Positions 23,547-34,700 of a DNA stretch of 64,000 nt are shown here, piece after piece. Location: positions 58,944 to 122,943 of the forward strand of contig QANZ01014861.1 of the NCBI GenBank assembly GCA_003254925.1, given 5' to 3'. The notes under the pieces are model-generated. The model searched no databases. It saw only the letters and a list, made by a program, of their open reading frames with translations, and had not been told where the DNA came from. Positions within the stretch are counted from its first letter, which is position 1. Every line of letters starts with the position of its first letter. Position numbers and translations under genes: made by a program. The stretch is from Chamaecrista fasciculata (lineage: Eukaryota; Streptophyta; Magnoliopsida; Fabales; Fabaceae).

Positions 23547-23895
23547 AGGCTAAAGTATATTTTTGGTCCATAACTTTGGCAAAGGTCTCAATTTGGTCCA
23601 CTAACTTTTTTTGTTGCCATTTTAGAACATAACTTTGGCAAAGGTCTCAATTTGGTCCCTGAACTTTTTTTTGTTGCATTTACGGTCCCATAACCTTTGA
23701 AAACGTCTCACCATTGATCACAAGCAGATTTCTATCCATTATCATCCGTTAAATTCACTTCACCCATATTTGTCATGTTATCATTCAACACAGTACGTTA
23801 GATCATCTTTAGCAGTAGAAAATGGATGGAAATCAGCCTAGGACTAACGGTGAGACGTTTTTAGAAGTTATGGGACCAAAAGTGCACTTTAGCCT
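23547..23895. mobile_element. 349-bp MITE present only in copy A
   Basis: The ends are inverted: AGGCTAAAGT..TTTTGGTCC at the left and GGGACCAAAAGTGCACTTTAGCCT-type sequence at the right. Copy B reads straight across the site (GGAATTAAATAATATATT near 33572). AATAAT lies on both sides, one base further out at the right, so the exact target duplication is uncertain. It has no coding capacity. Confidence 0.8.
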
Positions 23896-23929
23896 GAATA
23901 ATATATTGCTAAATCAAGCATTTTACCTG

Positions 23930-24286
23930 TTACAAAATTTCTGCACTTAGAACCTGACCTACTTTCACCAATGGCTTCCAAGCCTTCATCGAACTCCCAA
24001 TCCAGTCAGAAACGACAGTTTCCTTCAAAGTGAAGGCATCCTTTCAACTCTGGCAAGAGATAGCAGTAGGAGATCAGATCTTAGAAATGCATAGCTCTAA
24101 TGCAATCTTTGCTTCTACACACCTCTAGCCTTGGGCGGTGGAGACTCAGACGACAATGGCATTGTTCAACGCAATGACCAAAGCTTCTAAATTAGTGCTG
24201 AGATCATAGTTTTGATTAGTCTCCGAGAGGGACTTGACGCGAAAGGTTTCGTTCATGATGTTGGTTATTATTATAAATTATGGTCT
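23930..24286 (-). pseudogene. unrecognised decayed gene fragment at the end of duplicated segment A
   Basis: On the minus strand an ATG at 24254-24256 opens a 36-codon frame ending in TGA at 24146-24148. Copy B has CAA where this stop stands. Further on, traces of a second coding-like stretch (DWEFDEGLEAIG in another frame) are shared by both copies. The two copies disagree in frame, so this is not a functional gene. I do not recognise the family. Confidence 0.4.
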
Positions 24287-24289
24287 TTT

Positions 24290-24956
24290 ATTATAAATAA
24301 TGGGCATTTAATTATTCCATGAATGTTGCTTTTTATGTTTCATCTAAAAAAACATGGATGTTATTGCTCCATTATTTGCATTCATTTGGTCTTAAATACC
24401 ACTATTTGCCTTCATTGTTTCTCAACATTTTTATCATCAAATTTCATCATAAAATGTCATTAACGCCTTTCCAACGGCATGTTTAAAATTTCAAGCATGT
24501 GTTGATATTTATGTGATGGGTTAGTCTAAGATACAAAGTTTGATTCTTGACATGGGATGCAATTAATTATTAACCAATAAAATTTTGACACATGGAATTA
24601 ATGACCTGAAGAACTGAGGTCTTTTTTAGGGTACATGAACAAGACTTAAGGGTGCGTTTGCCTTGCCGTTATGTCTCCTTTATCTCTCAGTACTCCTTTA
24701 ATACTAGAACTACAATATCATATCCATTATTTTACCTTTATCTTCCCCTCCTTTGTTTTTTACCTTTATCTCTCCTTTATCTTCCGAAATTACTAACATA
24801 TCCCTACTCAACTACCTATAATTACTTATACTCTATCACAAATATAAAAAAAATTATTTGGCGAAATAGTAATTTTCAATACCCTTATTTACAATTACAA
24901 CTTTATCTCTCAATTCATCATTTCTTACTATTTTCTTTTCTGCTTTTCTTACTCAC

Positions 24957-24960
<4 letters not shown>
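24290..24960. other. intergenic DNA between the duplicated segments
   Basis: No gene. Near 24650 the word GGGTGCGTTTGCC resembles a MITE terminus, but the opposite end is not found. C/T-rich sequence follows up to the microsatellite. Confidence 0.35.

Positions 24961-25004
<44 letters not shown>
24961..25004. repeat. (TC)22 microsatellite
   Basis: An uninterrupted TC dinucleotide run of 44 bp just upstream of the UGT fragment of copy B. In copy A the matching spot has only a few CT units next to the N at 17601. Confidence 0.95.
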
Positions 25005-25006
<2 letters not shown>

Positions 25007-25299
25007 CTTGATATTCCCATACCTATCACAAGGTCAGTTCCTTCCTCTTCTTGATTTCACCCATCTGCTTAACTTGCTCTTCGATTCTTCACCATCTCCA
25101 TCATCGTCACTCCCACAAACCTCCAAACCCTAAACCCCCTTCTCGCTGCCCACCCAGATTTTGTTCAAATTGTCGTCTTCCCCTTCCCTTCCCACCCAAA
25201 ATCCCTCCCGGCGTCGAAAACGTCAAAGATCTCAGAAATGCCGGTAAAATCCCCATCGTCAACGCCCTCTCCAACCTCCAAGACTTAATCATCCAGTAG
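25005..25299 (+). pseudogene. UDP-glycosyltransferase fragment (UGT89-like), copy B
   Basis: Same fragment as at 17602, but it keeps a longer strand near the start (SQGQFLPLLDFTHLLNLL) that copy A has lost. The reading frame changes between 25080 and 25090 (before TISIIVTPTNLQTLNPLL) and again near 25197 (before KIPPGVENVKDL). It ends in a stop at 25297-25299. It is not translatable as one protein. Confidence 0.8.
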
Positions 25300-27801
25300 T
25301 TCTGATCCCACCCTTCACTTCCAATTTTGGAGAAACAATTTGAATAGTCAGCTCTCTAAAATTAAGTTATAAAACTTACTATTTTTTAAAAACAAAATTA
25401 TCAATTCACTGAATTTGTTATTGACAAATAAAGAGTATTTGTCTATATTTATCTGCATTTATCTGATCTTGGATTCTTCCACGATTTTGTTTCCCACATT
25501 TATAAATCAAAATAGATGATTTTTTTAAGGAAAAAAAAACCCTTAGGCATTACAATTTACAGTAGTTTAGTTATTGATATAGACAAAAGGTAGCAAACAA
25601 TCACAATTCACAACCAATCATAATATAAGCTGTGACAACCTGAGAACCATTCTCAGTCATCTAAAGCCATCAAATATAATGTAACTTTTTTAACATTAAC
25701 AATTCTAAAAAAAAATATGTCTTAAAGCAAAACTATATCGAGTTGAAACAGATTTATGATAATTTGATTTTAAAAGGTTTAGGATTCTATTTCTATGCAT
25801 AAAAAACTACAAATTGGTGGTCATTATCCTAAAATGATAAAATCAAACTCAAGATTGTTGTATTCATTCATTCTTGTTGTACACTATCATCAGTTTCGGT
25901 TGGCTGAAACAATATGTTCTCCATCATGTCTAGCAATCGTGATTGCAAATGTTTGTTCATTTCCATGACATGCTTGGTCATCTTCATTGCCAGTAGACGA
26001 TTCTCTACACCTGTTTCTACTTGCATTTGGAACGCGACGTCCAAAGGAAACTTTGCTTTCTCCCCCTACATAATAAAACCAATGAAAATTAGCTTCTTAA
26101 TAGCCGTTGAGAACATGTATTTGCATATGGAATTGGAGCTGAAGAACTGTTTGAAATGCCTTTTATCTTTTAGGATAAGTTAGGTATATGCATTATGTCT
26201 ATTTATATTGTTTACGCAAACTTGATACTTGATAACTTTCAATATGTTTAAGGAGATAAGCATCATTTTCATTTTTCAAGTGGAATATAGTGGTAATTGA
26301 TGAATCATGCAAAACTAATTTCAACTGTATGCATATGAAATCGTGACTATTTAGGGGAAAGGAAAACAAAAAAAACCTGCACATCAGATACGTCCTGGGA
26401 GGAAGATGAGGAAAGGATGGTGGTGGTTCCCTTGGATGAGTCAATCGACTTGTCAAGTGAAGATACAATATACTGATTGGAGACTCTTCTGGAGATTGAT
26501 GTGGAGTGGATAGAAGATCACAGAACTACAGCCAGATTAGTTATTTTCCCTGCCATAAACAACCATGAATATTGCTAATTTACACCTATTGGGGTCTTTT
26601 CCATGTTTTCATTTTCCTCAATCATTTTTCTATATTGTATGGGTGAAAGGGGACAATGGAATAGCTTCAAGTGAATTTGGCGGAAACAAGGAGGTGCGTA
26701 AACTCCTTCTAGATGTGAAGAAAGGAAATAGATGAAAGATAAGAAAATCAGAACCAAAGCTAATAGGCTAAAGTTTCCAGATATAGTAAGAAGATACATA
26801 CAAGTTACAAGTTCAAAAATATTACCAGTTATACAAGTTCCACGTGCCCAAATAAGTGGAGACTTCCTCATCCATAAAGGGGGTCGGAATGCCAACACAA
26901 AAGGATAGATTGTGGTACCTTTTTCTAGACAGAATCTTCAAATAATTGTCCCGCTTACGATATCCCAAACGCAAATTGTGCAGTCTTCAGAGGCAGATAT
27001 CAGGCCAGCCTGACTAAAGGTTAGGGCAGTTATAGCTCCACTGCATATTTAACAAGAAAATAAACTTACCAACATGCAGAGCTTATATTGAGGTTAGAAC
27101 AATAACTAGAAATATAGCCACTAAATCAATTATTATGAATTAATGTATCTATAATATAAGGACTTTTTTGGAAAAAAAACATTTTTGTTGTATTTACTTT
27201 TCCTAACCATTTTCCCTAAAATAAAAAATTATCCCCCAATACATGAAGCTTCAAGTACCAACATTACCTGTGTCCTTTCAGTTCAAGTGATTAGTCAACT
27301 GTGACAATTGAAGGACCTTCCTCCAAACCAACATCAAGCTTATTGATAATTATATGTCCATTCATTGATCCATAAAATAAGAGCCCGTCTCCTTGGTGAA
27401 GAGCAATGGAAGTTATTGCCATAGGATGAACCTGAGTTTGCATAAGACTTCCTGAGTTGAAGTCCCAAACCTATCAGAAATGGAATATCCCATTTTAGTA
27501 CGAAGTAACCTCCCGCAAATATTAAAATCTTAATGCATTTCTAATCACCTTGCATGATCCATCGAGGGAGCTTGAAACTATAATTGAGAAGCAACTGCTT
27601 GATGTAGTTAAGAGACCTGTTATGGTAGAACTATGCCCTGACAAACAATGTAGTAAAGATGGCAAGCTTCCTGTTTCCTCAACATCTAACAAACTTCAAT
27701 CCAAATAATCATAACAAATGCATCAATATAGAGGAGTAAAATTTTAGGATTTGCCAACAGTAAATAAACCCATACTTTACCTAATCAAGGACCAAATACA
27801 T

Positions 27802-29969
27802 TGATGGAGATTGTGCCCTAGGGCCAATCATTTTATATGTATGAACATATTGTTTGACTGATTTATGAATGATGAATTATGTCGTTATCATATTATTAGC
27901 ATGTTTACTATGATAACAATGCCTGATTAACTATGTGATAATTATTCTAAACTGTCCCTGGTCGATTATTCACGTGGGAACGTGAATGAACTAAGACCAG
28001 CATGACTTCGGTGTATAGAGATACACGCATGTGATGCTTCTCGAGAGTCATGGTGCAATTATGTAATGGTTACAAGTTGCTGGACCGACCCGGAGAGTCC
28101 TGCATGGGTTTAGTCATGAGCTAGCCTCTCCTGTACACCTGTCACGATGCCCTTAGACCTGAGGTCTTCATTATTCCGGCGTTGTAGATGCTGAACTTTG
28201 GCCTAGTCCAACGTTGCCCGTAACAAGGTAGCCATACAGGCTAGGTACGGGTTTAGTTGTTTGTCGTGCTGAGGAATGTGGTTGACCAATAAGGAATTTT
28301 GTCCCTCAATTAGTTGAGAGATATTTGACTGGGCCCCTCGATGAGTTTGTCCAAGGAATGTGTGGCCACACAGGGTAATGGGACTAACTCAAGGAATCGA
28401 GAAAGTTATGGTTTGAATTACAAGGATGACTTTCCCATGCCTTATCCATGACCAAAATATCGTGTGACAATAGGGATTATGACAAGGTGGTACTAAGGTT
28501 AAGTCGTTGATGTTAAAACGATAACTCACTTGTTTTGGGTAGTCGTGATGGGTTGCTAGAGTCCGCTGTCGACTTGTGAGTCATAGAGATGGCTTGCTGC
28601 CAATTTCACATGAGGCCTGCTGGGTCACACATGAGCAGGATCAAGATACTGTAATGGGACACAAATTAGGGTTAATTCGTGAGTCACTTTAGTGACACAA
28701 TTTAAGACATAGTTGAATGTCTTAGGACATGAAGTCTTGTCTTAAATAAAATCTACATTTGTAATATTTAAATTTGTTAGACAAGTTTAAATATATTAAT
28801 TGTTAAATAGTTAATTTGATTAATCTATTTACAATTGAATTCTTATTTAAAATATTAGGGAATAATGAATTGATTAAGTCTCCTAAGAGTTATGGGATTA
28901 TTGATTTATTAAATTCTCTAATATTGAAGAACAAGATGAGGTGGCGCCTCACTCTTGAATTTGATTATTGAAATATGATTTTGTTAATTTGAATTTGAAT
29001 TAAGATATTAGGGTAATATTTTAATTCAATTTGTTAAGGAAATTAATAAGTTGATTATAACTTCCTAAGAGTTAGGATTGTTATCTTATTTATTAAATTC
29101 ATATAAAACAAACAAGAGGGGGGCGCATTCTTGGAGATTCAAATGCAAGATTTGATCTTGCATTTTGAATTTCAAGAATGCATTTGGAATTTTAGGTTAA
29201 GATATTAATGTAATATTTTAATTAAGAATTCAAATCCTCTTGACTCATTCCAACCAATGGGAAGTGTGCATTCAAGATTTAGTTTTCAAGATATGATCTT
29301 GAAATTTAAATTGAGATTGCCTCTTAATCTTGATTTATAATATTAATGTAATCTTATAATCAAGATTTTGTGATTCCCTAATTTGAGGAATGGAGACTCT
29401 TTAAAAGCACAAAGAAGTCGCATATCCTAAGTGGAGAAAACAAAGGGTGAGTTTCGAACTAACCCTAAACTTAGGGTTTAAAGGGAGAATTGTGTGTGAG
29501 AGGAAAGAGAGGCGAAAAACCTAGAGTAAGTGTGGCCAAGAAATTCGTTCTTGGTAGTGTGCTCATCTCTTGAGTTTTGGTGAGGAATTTTTGAGGAAAA
29601 ATTACATACTAGTGCGCCACTTGGTTCTTGTTTTTCAAGAAGTGTTCTTGAAATTGTGCGCCACTTTGATTCTTGGATCTTTCAAGAAGTGTTCTAGAAA
29701 TTTCAAGATTTTGAGATTGGTTCCCATAATCTCTTGGAGAAGAGATTGGAGGCTAGCACCTGAGTATCTGCCAAACTGTTCGTGTGGATCACCGGCAGAG
29801 GAAGGACACGAGTCTGTGGATTTCTTGGAATTGCAATTATTCAAGCATCCGTTTGATTTAGGTAAACATCTTATCTCACTGGTATAAACACAATTAGTGG
29901 ATCCTGTGGAGGAGATTATAAAATTTTAATTTTACCTTTTCCGCTGCTTTTGCTCCATAATCTCCAACA
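27802..29969 (+). mobile_element. solo LTR (2168 bp) inserted in exon 3 of WD40 copy B
   Basis: Begins TGATGGAGATTGTGCCCTAG and ends TCTCCAACA, with 5-bp target duplications TACAT at 27797-27801 and 29970-29974. Copy A has the empty site (AAATACATATC). There is no internal gag-pol, so it is a solo LTR. It belongs to the same broad family as the LTR sequences at 31515, 41697, 57124 and 62197: shared GTGCCCTAGGG start, shared GGTCGGTCCAGCAACTTG-type body, and a common CACACGAACAG word toward the 3' end. Confidence 0.9.
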
Positions 29970-30673
29970 TACATATCATACCATCATCTGAACCAGAAAT
30001 GAGTAGAGAGTCATCATCTGAAAACAACAAGTACTTCAGACATTTATTATGAGCACTCCAAGTCTTGAGCAATTTTCCACTAGTCACCTACAAGTCATGT
30101 TCAGTTAAACATATTACAATTTTAAGGTGATACAAATATTTCTAAATCTCATATGCATTCTAATATTAGTTAATATTTACTCCAAATAAAAGGAAATAGT
30201 TCAACACGTTTTAAGCATTAATGTATAAAAAATGCATATGAAGTGATAAAATGAACTTTACTCTTTGAGGAAACCAGTATTAAACTTTTGTCTGTATACT
30301 GTTACTCATGTGGCAAATATGCATGTCAAACATAGAGAATTGGGTGTGCTTGCATACATCCCAGAGATAAGCATTTCTTGTTAAAGCTCCTCCTCCGACA
30401 AGATATGTGCCATCTTTTGTGCAAGAAATTGGCCCAATAGCCTCCAATGTGTAGTTCCAAAACGGTTGTTGAGGCTGAAACCGGAACAAATCAATAAAAA
30501 TGAAGCTTCCTTCTGAATATAAACTTTCACTCTTGAATGCATGATAATTTGATAATAAGATAGTTCCATAAATAAAAATAAATAAAGCACATGAGTGTGG
30601 CCTAGTGGTTCCTCACTTGGTCCCTTAACCAAGTGGTGAGGGTTCGAATTCCACCTTTATGTATGGAAAGCAT

Positions 30674-32196
30674 TAAGGGTGACAAAATAATACCCAACCC
30701 ATCAGCCCAACCCAACCCAACTATCATTTTAACCAACCATGACCCAACCATATAAATAATGGGTCAAGATGGGTTGGATCCAAAATTGGCCTACTAAAAT
30801 TTGGGTTGGGTTGAGTCAACCCCATAGTTTACCCAACCCAACCCAAATTGGTGTCAAAACTACGTAGTTTCATGGATGAGGTGAATATTGAATTCACAAA
30901 TTTTTGAAAAAATTACAAAATGGCCCCAAATAATTTCAAACTTTATAAAAACTTCCCTGAATCATAATACTTGAGGACTAAAATGAAAATTATAAAAAAA
31001 ATTGGGGTCAAATTGTAATTTTTAAAAATATTGGAAAAATGGTAAAATTACAAATTAGTCCTAAATTTGGAAAATGAATGCATTTTAGTCCAACAAAACC
31101 TTGCATCCAATATAAGGAAGATGAACTTCACAAATTTTTGCAAAATTACGGAATGCCCCCAAATGTTTCAAAATTTACAAAAATGTCCCTAGATCATGAT
31201 AGTTAAGGACTAAAATGAAAATTTCAAAAAATGTTTGGGATCAAAATATAATTTTGAAAAATATGGAAAAAGATGAAAATTGCAGATTAGTCCAATAACT
31301 GAAGAAAGAATACAATTTAGTCTTAAATTTGAATAATTTTAAAATTATTCTCATTAATTAGTTTACAAATTAAATAATTAATCTTAATTTTATTAAATAA
31401 TATAAATATTTTAAGATGGGTTCAGGGGTTGGGTTGGGTCGACCTTTGATTTCATGGGTCATGACCCACCCATGAGCCATTTAACAAATATAAATGGGTC
31501 AAGACCCATTTATGTGTTGGGAATTCAAGGGCGCCTAANGCGCCTTGATCAAGAACTCTTCTTGATCCCACACAACCTTGTCACACAATATTAACTCTTA
31601 ATATTGTGCGCCACTTTCTCTCTCGAGGGGCCCAGTTAAATATCTCCCATCTCTATGAGGGACAAAATTTCATCTTGGTCAACCACATTCCTCAGCACGA
31701 CAATCAACCAAACCCGTACTCAGCCCTTATGGCTACCCTGTTACGGATAACGTTAGACTAAGCCAAAGCTTGACAACTGTAATGCCGGAATAGTCAAGAC
31801 CTCAGGTCTAAGGGCATCATAACAGATTGTACAGGAGAGACCAGCTAATGACTGAACCCATGCAGAACTCTCCTGGTCGGTCCAGCAACTTGTAACTCTT
31901 ACATAATTGCACCATGACTCTCGTCCCAGCATCTAGTGCTGCATCTCCATGCACCGAGGTCATGCTGGTCTTGGTTCAATTCAAGTTCCCACTTGAATGA
32001 GCGACCAGGGACTGTTTAGATTAACTATCTCATAATTAATCATGGATTGTTATCATAGTAAACATGCTAATAATATGATAACCATTAATTTATCTCCATA
32101 AATTAATTGATATGTTCCCAACATATCTAAAGGATGATTGACCCTAGGGCACAATCTCCATCATTATGACCCAACCCAACCATTTTGCCACCCCTA
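30674..32196. mobile_element. non-autonomous hAT-like element inside the SINE
   Basis: The ends are TAAGGGTGACAAAAT and, inverted, TAGGGGTGGCAAAAT. The 8-bp direct repeats GAAAGCAT flank it at 30666-30673 and 32197-32204. Eight bases is the hAT target size, and copy A carries the single uninterrupted GAAAGCAT at the matching place. Subterminal repeats of CCCAACCCAACC type are abundant. There is no transposase. Without the LTR nested in it, it is about 870 bp. Confidence 0.88.
31515..32163 (-). mobile_element. solo LTR nested in the hAT-like element, collapsed at a single N
   Basis: Reads on the minus strand from TGATGGAGATTGTGCCCTAG (32163) to CCCAACA (31515), with target duplications TTATG at 31510-31514 and 32164-32168. 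It is only 649 bp, whereas relatives here are 1.6-2.2 kb. The N at 31539 sits where the 5' two-thirds meets the last ~25 bp, so most of the LTR has probably been dropped in assembly. Confidence 0.85.
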
Positions 32197-32852
32197 GAAA
32201 GCATTGTGTGGCCAACCGTTTACCTTTAAGTAAAGGACCCGAAGCGGAGGGATTAGTCACTGTTCTTGACGGTGGATACCCTTGGTTTATACTAAAAAAA
32301 AATAAAAATAAACAAGTACTGAAACTAAACGACCATGATTGATTAAGCCTGGTTTATTGCGAGACCATATATCAAAACTACATTCGGTGATTACTTCTTA
32401 CTAAAATTTGATCCACCCTTGTTAACTAACTACATTATGGCGAGCCAAATTTCTTACTTCATATTTGAGATGATAAAAAAGATTTCACATTATCAATATC
32501 TAATGGTAATAAGGGGTCTCCTAAAATAATCTATCAAGATTGAACATATATATTAGTTTAAATAACAATTAACAAAAAATATCAACAAAAGAACTTATGT
32601 ATAGGAATTTTAGTTGAAGAGTGTTACCTTATTCAAGGCCCAGATGCCAATTGCTCCACCGCCTATAGATCCGTGTTTGTTAATTTGCGATGCCGCAATA
32701 AATTGGTTTCTTAGGCACACCAACCCCCTTGAAGGCGAAGAGCAATTAGTTACATTAAGTATATTTTCTCCTGTGTTGATATCCAATATCTTTAACCCTA
32801 AACCCATGCTTTTGTCGCCGCACACGACCAAAGCCTCTGCTTCGCTTCCCAT

Positions 32853-33600
32853 TTCTGTGAGCAAATACACAAAGACTCCTACTCTTCTTTTTCTTCTTCT
32901 TCTAACGGAAGAAAATAAATAGCATTGTTTGAAAGCTGTAAGGTGAATTTGTGATTATTAAATTGAGTGAGGAATTTGAAAAATCCTCGAATCGATAAAG
33001 GTGGTTGAGGAATTTATTTACTATTTGTGTCAAAAGTGAAGAATGGCACGTGGATAGGACAATGATGAGGGATTGATCTTTCTTGCAAGTGTTATTCATG
33101 TTGTGGTGGTGCTGTTCAACACTTCAACTGTTGTCATACACTTCATAACATGTGGAGTGAGTGATTTCCAGAATGAGGGGAAAGTGGAAACTGAAGTTTA
33201 CAATTTATAATAGTTTTTGTTTTGTATCGATTATTTTTTGGGTAAATGAACATAGGCTTACATATGATTACAAAACTTAGCATCTTAACATTATAAAGAA
33301 AAAAACTAATCAATAATTCCAGGCATTTAAATGATTGAATCTGTTAATGTTATGAAGAAAAAAAAAATAGGAGAAGAAGGGCAATGCACGCAATGTGAAT
33401 TTTGGCCTGCGAATTGGTAAGCGAAATTCAAAACAAGTTTAGCAGGGGATGATATCATTGGTTTAGACATACATTTCCAAAGCTGCATACATTTAATTTG
33501 TCACCTACCATCTCTTTTATTGACAAATTCTATATAGTCCGTGAAGAAAGAGAGTGGGGAAAGCCGGAAAGGAATTAAATAATATATTACTGAATCAAGA
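32853..33600. other. 5' flank of WD40 copy B, no separate gene
   Basis: Parallel to 22815-23546 of copy A. It carries the presumed leader and promoter of the WD40 gene, with a shortened CTT tract. No other coding region is recognised. Confidence 0.45.
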
Positions 33601-33966
33601 TTTTTATTTGTTACAAAATTTCTGCGCTTAGAACCTGACGTACTTTCACCTATGGCTTCTAAGCTTTCATTGAACTCCCAATCGTGTCGGAAATGACGAT
33701 TTACATCAAAGTGAAGGCATCTTTTCAACTCCGGCAAGAGATAGCAGTAGGAGATCATATCTTAGAAATGCGCAACTCTGATGCAATCTTTGTTTTTGCA
33801 CACCTTTGGCTTTGGGCAATGGAGACTTGAACGACAATAGTGTCGTTCAATGTGACGACCAAAGCTTCTGAATCAGCGTCGACGATCATAGTGTTAATTA
33901 GTCTCCGGGTGGGACTTGGCGCAAAAGGATTCGTTCATGATGTTGCTTATTATTATAAATGATGGT
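33601..33966 (-). pseudogene. unrecognised decayed gene fragment, copy B
   Basis: Counterpart of 23930-24286, ending abruptly at the gypsy LTR at 33967. Frames are broken differently from copy A. Function unknown. Confidence 0.4.
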
Positions 33967-34562
33967 TGATACATCACTATTTGGGCGTACGCCTAAGTAA
34001 CCCTCGAACCGGGCCCCTCCAAACCTGACAAGGTGCACTGGAGCCATTCGAGTGCCCATCTGAACATTAGAGGCGTCCGCGCTCCGCCTTGGGTCACAGC
34101 GCGCGCCTCCGGACTAACGCAGTCACCCACGACTGCCTTGTCCCGCAAACTTCGCTGACGGAGATCGTGGGTCACGACCTTAGTCACACCCACGATCTCC
34201 AGTATCCTGGCGCCCGCCAAGCGAGACGACACGCAATCACCCATGATTGCCTTGCTCCGCAAATCTCGGTCTCCACTACCTCCGCTGGTGGAGATCGTGT
34301 CTGGTTACGTGGTGCGCCCCTCGCGCTGACCACCTCTCTCCCCCTGCTCTATAAATAGAGCTCAACTCAACAGTTTAAGGTTAGCTACTCTTTAGCTCTC
34401 TGAATTCTCTCATTCTCATTTCTCTCATTTACTAACTTGAGCGTCGGAGTATTCTTCGCAGGGCCCCCCCTGTGAAGTTCTTGCAGATACGTGGACGATC
34501 ATTTGCTCTTGCAGCCTACATCCGTTGAACTAGGTAAGTGCAACCCATTTTCTAGTTTATCA
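33967..34562 (+). repeat. 5' LTR of gypsy element 1 (596 bp)
   Basis: Begins TGATACATCACTATTTGGGC and ends TAGTTTATCA directly before the PBS. A TATA box (TATAAATAG) lies at 34350-34358. U3 contains a 13-bp perfect inverted repeat (34160-34172 and 34188-34200) and a duplicated block (CAATCACCCA..TTGCCTTG near 34119 and 34231). It is about 60 bp longer than the LTR at 53239. Confidence 0.93.
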
Positions 34563-34563
34563 T

Positions 34564-34580
34564 TGGCGCCGTCTGTGGGG
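34564..34580 (+). other. primer-binding site of gypsy element 1
   Basis: TGGCGCCGTCTGTGGGG starts two bases after the LTR. It is the same as at 43039 in element 2. The first nine bases fit the tRNA-Asp 3' end; the rest do not. Confidence 0.7.
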
Positions 34581-34700
34581 AACCTCCCCCTCACCTGCTG
34601 AACTCTACGAGCTCCCACGCTCGCCTTTTATTGCTTTTTTTTTTACAAAAGCTAACTCACCAACGTTTACCTCGTTGAACTAGGTGACTCTCACTTTGCT

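Larger units (their letters stand above)
30585..32297 (+). mobile_element. SINE in intron 1 of WD40 copy B, split by a hAT-like insertion
   Basis: Same SINE as at 22078. Box A (GTGTGGCCTAGTGGTT) and box B (GGTTCGAATTCC) lie at about 30595-30655. The rest continues at 32205 after the inserted element. Confidence 0.8.
25868..32852 (-). pseudogene. RID3-like WD40 gene, copy B, inactivated
   Basis: All eight exons can be matched to copy A: 32628-32852, 30358-30474, 29970-30087 plus 27781-27801 (exon 3, split), 27549-27693, 27268-27470, 26919-27040, 26377-26549 and 25868-26065. Exon 3 is interrupted by a 2168-bp LTR. In-frame stops occur in exon 5 (TAA, 27291-27293), exon 6 (TGA, 26938-26940) and exon 7 (TGA, 26518-26520). 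Exon 8 has a 33-bp in-frame deletion. Exon lengths, splice sites and phases are otherwise preserved, so decay is recent. Copy B retains a Lys at the exon 4/5 junction (SCK|VWD) where copy A has Thr, so it is not simply a derivative of present-day copy A. Confidence 0.92.

Noticed and set aside
24961..25004. TC run as a possible regulatory GAGA-type element
   Set aside because: A pure microsatellite next to a dead gene fragment; no evidence of function.
29570..29887. 105-codon plus-strand frame
   Set aside because: It lies inside the solo LTR and has no motif.
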